From: Stentor coeruleus
Taxonomy: Eukaryota; Ciliophora; Heterotrichea; Heterotrichida; Stentoridae
Length of the DNA stretch: 64,000 nt
Direction of reading: 5' to 3'
NCBI GenBank assembly: GCA_001970955.1
Contig: MPUH01000094.1
Span: 46,075-110,074, forward strand
Below, piece by piece: positions 61,352 to 64,000 of the stretch; the first letter of the stretch is position 1, and every line of letters starts with the position of its first letter. Made by a program: the position numbers and the translations under genes. Under the pieces are notes generated by a model. It had not been told where the DNA came from. It saw only the letters and a program-made list of their open reading frames with translations, and did no database searches.

Positions 61352-63943
61352 TTAATTGCAATTAGACTGCTCAAGAATCATATTGAAGTCATTTTCAAGA
61401 TGTTTTAAAAGGTGTGATGAAATTTTAATTTTATTTGCAGACCTGGCGAAATCATTGCTTAAAAGTTCGTTAATAAATAAGCTCTCATTGCTAAAAATCC
61501 TAATGTTTTCTTCATGGAATTTGTTTTTGATGATTTTTTTATTAAATAAAAGTACATGAATCGCTACTCTAAAAGCATATTTCCATCCTTTATAAAGTAA
61601 AAAGTCCCAAATTTCATAAAGAATATCAATACGATGTTGTAGGCAGCTAGAAAAAAGTGTTATAAACCATGAACTACTATAGTTATGTGATAACATCCCA
61701 ATAGTTACAAGCATTGTGTAAAATTTCGGATATTTTATTTCAATAAGTTTGTTTAATTGATAAAAAAAGCATCTAAGGTTTTTCATGTCCTCCCCAAGAA
61801 GTTGTTTCATGTTGAATTTTTCTAAAAGGCCAGAAAGACATAAGAATGACATTTTTTCATCATTTAAAACTGATAAGAAAGTCCCAGCTATAAAATTCAT
61901 CCCTTGACAATAACCAATCGAAGGGTTATTAACAGCATAAATCTTTAAAATCCTTTTCAAACTTTCTTGTATTTCTGGATTTTCTTGATAAGACCTAAGG
62001 ACATCCATATCAATAACATACTCAACATTACTAGAAACTTCAATTAGCTTAAAATTTCTCACATGGTCATCATAATCCACTTCAGGAAAATACTCTTTTA
62101 ATGCATTCAACCAAAGCCATTTCCGTATTTTCATTGTTTTCGGGTATATTTCATTTAAAAACTTGACATAAATTTTCTTTTTAAGCAATTCATTATAAGA
62201 TTTTTTCAGTATTAATAAAGGTAAACATTCAAAAGGTGTTAAATAAGGCAAAGCTAATTCAAAAGGCATGGCGATTGTCACAATAAATTCATCATGGCTT
62301 TTTTTTATATAAAAATCAGATGGTTGATGTAATAAAGAAAGTATTTCCATAACAGNCAAATAAGGCAAAGCTAATTCAAAAGGCATGGCGATTGTCACAA
62401 TAAATTCGTCATGGCTTTTTTTTATATAAAAATCAGATGGTTGATGTAATAAAGAAAGTATTTCCATAACAGAGTGAGTATCCATTTCATATTTAATAGC
62501 AAAAGTTTGTATAACAGTTTTTGCCATACCAAAATCTATAGCGTATCTCCACATTTTCATTGACACATCATTAAGAACTTGTATAGCAACTTTTTTCTCT
62601 AGACTATCTTTAGCAGATTCTTTATTTGTCAGTTTATTAGCGAGTTTTCTAAAAAACCCAGGACTTTTTTGATTTTTAGATATTTTTTCATTAGTTTCAA
62701 TTTCATAAGACACTTTTTTCCTGATTAATGTTTCAATAATATTAAGCCAACGTGAATCTTCATTTAAATTGCTATCAGCAATCAGAAACTCATACAAATA
62801 CTTATTTTTCCCTTTATATTCTGTATATATATGTTCAGCAATTCCAAGTAAGGAAATCAATAATAAATTACCCCTTTCTGAACATGTGAGTTCATTGATA
62901 ACTTTTTTAAATATCTCAGCCATTTGTGTTATTTCCACAAGCCCAATACTTTTTTTCAACTCCCTTCTTTCTAAATCTAAAACAAACTGTTCTTTTGCAC
63001 TGCTTGAATCCAACATTTGTATAAGTTTATCATAATTCGCGATTTCTGAGTTTTTTTGATCAAGTATCAAATCTAAAGTTGACTCAATAATCTCAGTCTC
63101 TTGAACTTCTACTGGCGCAGTTCTCATTTTATATACTTTATAAGACTCAAAAGTTACTTTTTTAGGCATAATTTCATCAAATTTACTGAAAATCTCATCA
63201 GGATCATATGAACAAGACACAGCTTGGAAGTTTATAGTCATATCTTGAATGCTTTCATTTAGTAATTTATAATACAAATTATTATAAAAAATAAACTTTT
63301 CCATTGTGGTTTTAATAAAATAAATCCGTGTTTCCTCATTTTTCCTAATCTGTTGAACATTTGTCACTAAACTTTTTTCAAATGTTTCTAGATATTCATT
63401 AATTGCACCTTCTTTAGTAAGACATTTATGCATTTCTTCTTCAACTAAATCTTTTGCTTTATCTTTGTGGATGTTTATTGTCATTCGATTGCTTTCTGAG
63501 ATGTCGAGATTACAAAAAGTTTCATAAATTTCTGATGCTTTATAGTATTTTTCACGATGATCTTCATATTTTTTATAGTGTTGGTTAAGTGTGTCTATTG
63601 AAGTTTTAGCTTCTGATTCAATGTCTTTAATTGTTTTTTTTATGTTTTCTGATAATAAAGAAAGTGGTTCTTCGATATCATGTTTTAAATGATTGAGAAG
63701 ATCTTTGATACCAATTGACCAGTCGTTTAAGTATTTTTTTACTGAGAGGAAAGCTTTGTTAAGAGGAGTTTCTTCTTCTGGAATGTTTAGACTGGAATGG
63801 ATTTTGTTTATGCTTTTCATATGGCTTGTTAAAGAACCATCTAGTTTTTTAAAGACTTTTATTAGGATTTCGATTTGGTCCATGCCTTGATGAAGAGGGT
63901 TTAATATAACTTTAGTGAATTTCGGCACCTCATTTGCACTCAT
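61352..63943 (-). CDS. TBC-domain RabGAP-like protein with F-BAR-like N-terminus
   Basis: 863 codons, including 39 false ones around n at 62356. The C-terminal part is a TBC domain: VIDMDVLRSYQENP (motif A with the catalytic-type Arg) and NPSIGYCQGMNF (motif B with the YCQG Gln finger), then helical segments. The N-terminal 250 residues form long helices of BAR/F-BAR character (LFKKL-type start VFKKLDGSLTSHMKSIN, then IKDLLNHLKHDIEEPLSLL). The middle (about 300-480) is helical and unassigned. The combination suggests a membrane-curvature-binding GAP for a Rab. F-BAR assignment is by residue pattern only; the TBC domain is clear. Confidence 0.8.
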   Translation of the reverse strand: MSANEVPKFTKVILNPLHQGMDQIEILIKVFKKLDGSLTSHMKSINKIHSSLNIPEEETPLNKAFLSVKKYLNDWSIGIKDLLNHLKHDIEEPLSLLSENIKKTIKDIESEAKTSIDTLNQHYKKYEDHREKYYKASEIYETFCNLDISESNRMTINIHKDKAKDLVEEEMHKCLTKEGAINEYLETFEKSLVTNVQQIRKNEETRIYFIKTTMEKFIFYNNLYYKLLNESIQDMTINFQAVSCSYDPDEIFSKFDEIMPKKVTFESYKVYKMRTAPVEVQETEIIESTLDLILDQKNSEIANYDKLIQMLDSSSAKEQFVLDLERRELKKSIGLVEITQMAEIFKKVINELTCSERGNLLLISLLGIAEHIYTEYKGKNKYLYEFLIADSNLNEDSRWLNIIETLIRKKVSYEIETNEKISKNQKSPGFFRKLANKLTNKESAKDSLEKKVAIQVLNDVSMKMWRYAIDFGMAKTVIQTFAIKYEMDTHSVMEILSLLHQPSDFYIKKSHDEFIVTIAMPFELALPYLXVMEILSLLHQPSDFYIKKSHDEFIVTIAMPFELALPYLTPFECLPLLILKKSYNELLKKKIYVKFLNEIYPKTMKIRKWLWLNALKEYFPEVDYDDHVRNFKLIEVSSNVEYVIDMDVLRSYQENPEIQESLKRILKIYAVNNPSIGYCQGMNFIAGTFLSVLNDEKMSFLCLSGLLEKFNMKQLLGEDMKNLRCFFYQLNKLIEIKYPKFYTMLVTIGMLSHNYSSSWFITLFSSCLQHRIDILYEIWDFLLYKGWKYAFRVAIHVLLFNKKIIKNKFHEENIRIFSNESLFINELLSNDFARSANKIKISSHLLKHLENDFNMILEQSNCN
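62241..62472. repeat. Assembly join: 115-bp duplication around n at 62356
   Basis: 62241-62355 and 62358-62472 match except for an A/G difference near the middle. Keeps the frame of the TBC gene, adding 39 codons. Confidence 0.9.
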
Positions 63944-64000
63944 TTTTATATAAAAAAACTATGATGATTAGTAAAATATTTCAAATAAAAATCCTAAAGC

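Overview
The window looks like macronuclear DNA of a heterotrich ciliate, closest in style to Stentor. It is very AT-rich and densely packed with eukaryotic genes on both strands. Its introns are only 15 or 16 nt: I can place ten, all GT...AG and nearly all ending TAG, and each restores a clear reading frame. The code appears standard. TAA and TAG end most genes, UGA ends three small ones, and tryptophans inside long genes are UGG. The genus is inference from these traits; nothing here is a species marker.

Layout: 1-10.3 kb holds a mitochondrial carrier fragment, a zinc-finger protein, unknown proteins, a CUE/Smr protein, an actin-like protein, a DYRK kinase and a calcium-dependent protein kinase. 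11.6-17.7 kb holds a Polo kinase, an unknown, a PhyH dioxygenase, a selenoprotein glutathione peroxidase and a Cys/His-rich protein. 19.1-31.1 kb holds Exo84, a tightly packed divergent pair (papain-fold-like protein and FAM227), cyclin Y, Derlin, several unknowns, a HYLS1-like centriole protein, a decayed Nudix gene and glutamate dehydrogenase. 31.7-48.9 kb is a block of four very large coiled-coil genes, all on the minus strand; two are broken in this sequence. 50.1-64 kb holds a PIAS-type SUMO ligase, an ankyrin-DHHC palmitoyltransferase, a small membrane protein, a degenerate kinase, LIS1, Rab6, an MFS transporter and a TBC RabGAP-like protein.

Themes: membrane traffic (Exo84, Rab6, TBC protein, Derlin, DHHC), cell cycle and centriole or basal-body biology (PLK, LIS1, HYLS1, FAM227, cyclin Y, the coiled-coil block) and redox or mitochondrial metabolism (GPx, GDH, carrier).

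Three features cut across genes. (1) Spacers show a strong strand asymmetry: DNA 5' of a gene is G-poor and C-rich on the coding strand (one 310-base stretch has no G), and DNA 3' of a gene is G-rich and C-poor. (2) All nine single n characters are flanked by a direct repeat of 18-208 bp, the mark of contigs joined without merging their overlap; this inserts false sequence into eight genes and shifts the frame in three. (3) The most notable gene is the glutathione peroxidase at 15630-16160, which has an in-frame UGA exactly at the catalytic selenocysteine position and a SECIS-like hairpin just after its stop codon.
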